A stretch of DNA of 14,209 nucleotides from DATFLS01 sp964413425 (GTDB lineage: Bacteria > Fidelibacterota > JAANXI01): NCBI GenBank assembly GCA_964413425.1, contig CAYPST010000107.1, positions 1 to 14,209 of the forward strand, in the 5' to 3' direction. How positions within the stretch are numbered: the first letter of the stretch is position 1; each line of letters starts with the position of its first letter. A program made the position numbers and the translations under genes. The notes below the pieces were generated by a model that was not told the origin of the DNA, ran no database searches, and saw only the letters and a program-made list of their open reading frames with translations. Shown here piece after piece: positions 14,134 to 14,209 of the stretch.

Positions 14134-14157
14134 ATCCCGTCGTCACGGGATCTTTTT
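14134..14157 (+). terminator. Terminator-like hairpin with T-run
   Basis: ATCCCGT, loop CGTC, ACGGGAT, then CTTTTT: a 7-bp stem followed by five T on the plus strand. No plus-strand gene ends nearby. It may belong to a leader of a gene beyond the window or be a leftover. Confidence 0.4.
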
Positions 14158-14185
14158 GCCAAAGGCCTCGAAGAGACTCCCCCAA

Positions 14186-14208
14186 CGGGATCCTCCGAAG
14201 GAGTCCCT
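14186..14208. repeat. Edge hairpin with one-base bulge
   Basis: GGGATCCT, loop CCGA, then AGGA-G-TCCC forms a stem of eight pairs with one bulged G. It ends at the window edge, so its context cannot be judged. TTTGCCAAAGGC at 14155-14166 is repeated exactly at 64-75, suggesting both window ends carry related intergenic repeats. Confidence 0.4.
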
Positions 14209-14209
14209 T

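Overview
The window looks like a bacterial chromosome segment with moderate GC. The lipobox-bearing lipoprotein suggests, but does not prove, a Gram-negative envelope. Intergenic spaces are long and full of short phrase-like repeats and GC-rich hairpins. I cannot name the organism from sequence alone; an environmental lineage of the FCB/KSB1-like type is only a guess.

Left part (1-6041), all genes on the minus strand. The largest gene (209-3649) fuses an endonuclease Q-type PHP nuclease with a zinc-binding module to a complete UvrD/PcrA/Rep helicase. It carries three candidate sliding-clamp-binding pentapeptides. A 53-bp direct repeat with one mismatch lies on each side of it (10-62 and 4024-4076). 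Next come an aldo/keto reductase (4164-4994) and an inositol-monophosphatase-family phosphatase (5253-6041). Between those two sit two overlapping, mutually exclusive hairpins.

Middle (6042-7835). About 850 bp has no convincing gene. It holds a hairpin and eight in-phase 21-bp tandem units. One plus-strand gene (6917-7591) follows, encoding a charged helical protein of unknown family. After it lies a cluster of strong hairpins (7611-7740).

Right part (7836-13617), all minus strand. In transcription order it contains a TPR protein broken by a one-base frameshift, a soluble PAS histidine kinase, a secreted lipoprotein with three internal repeats, and an intact paralogue of the TPR protein. The two TPR proteins are colinear end to end and share an unusual N-terminal block, so this may be a sensing or signalling island. 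The 450-bp leader of the lipoprotein gene carries five copies of a short motif at 31, 31, 32 and 31 bp spacing, close to three helical turns. That resembles a multi-site binding array.

Right edge (13618-14209). There is a relic of a class I SAM methyltransferase. A plus-strand terminator-like hairpin follows, and its 5' arm can also pair with an upstream copy of the 3' arm. This could be the leader of a gene beyond the window. I see no tRNA, rRNA, CRISPR array or intact insertion sequence.
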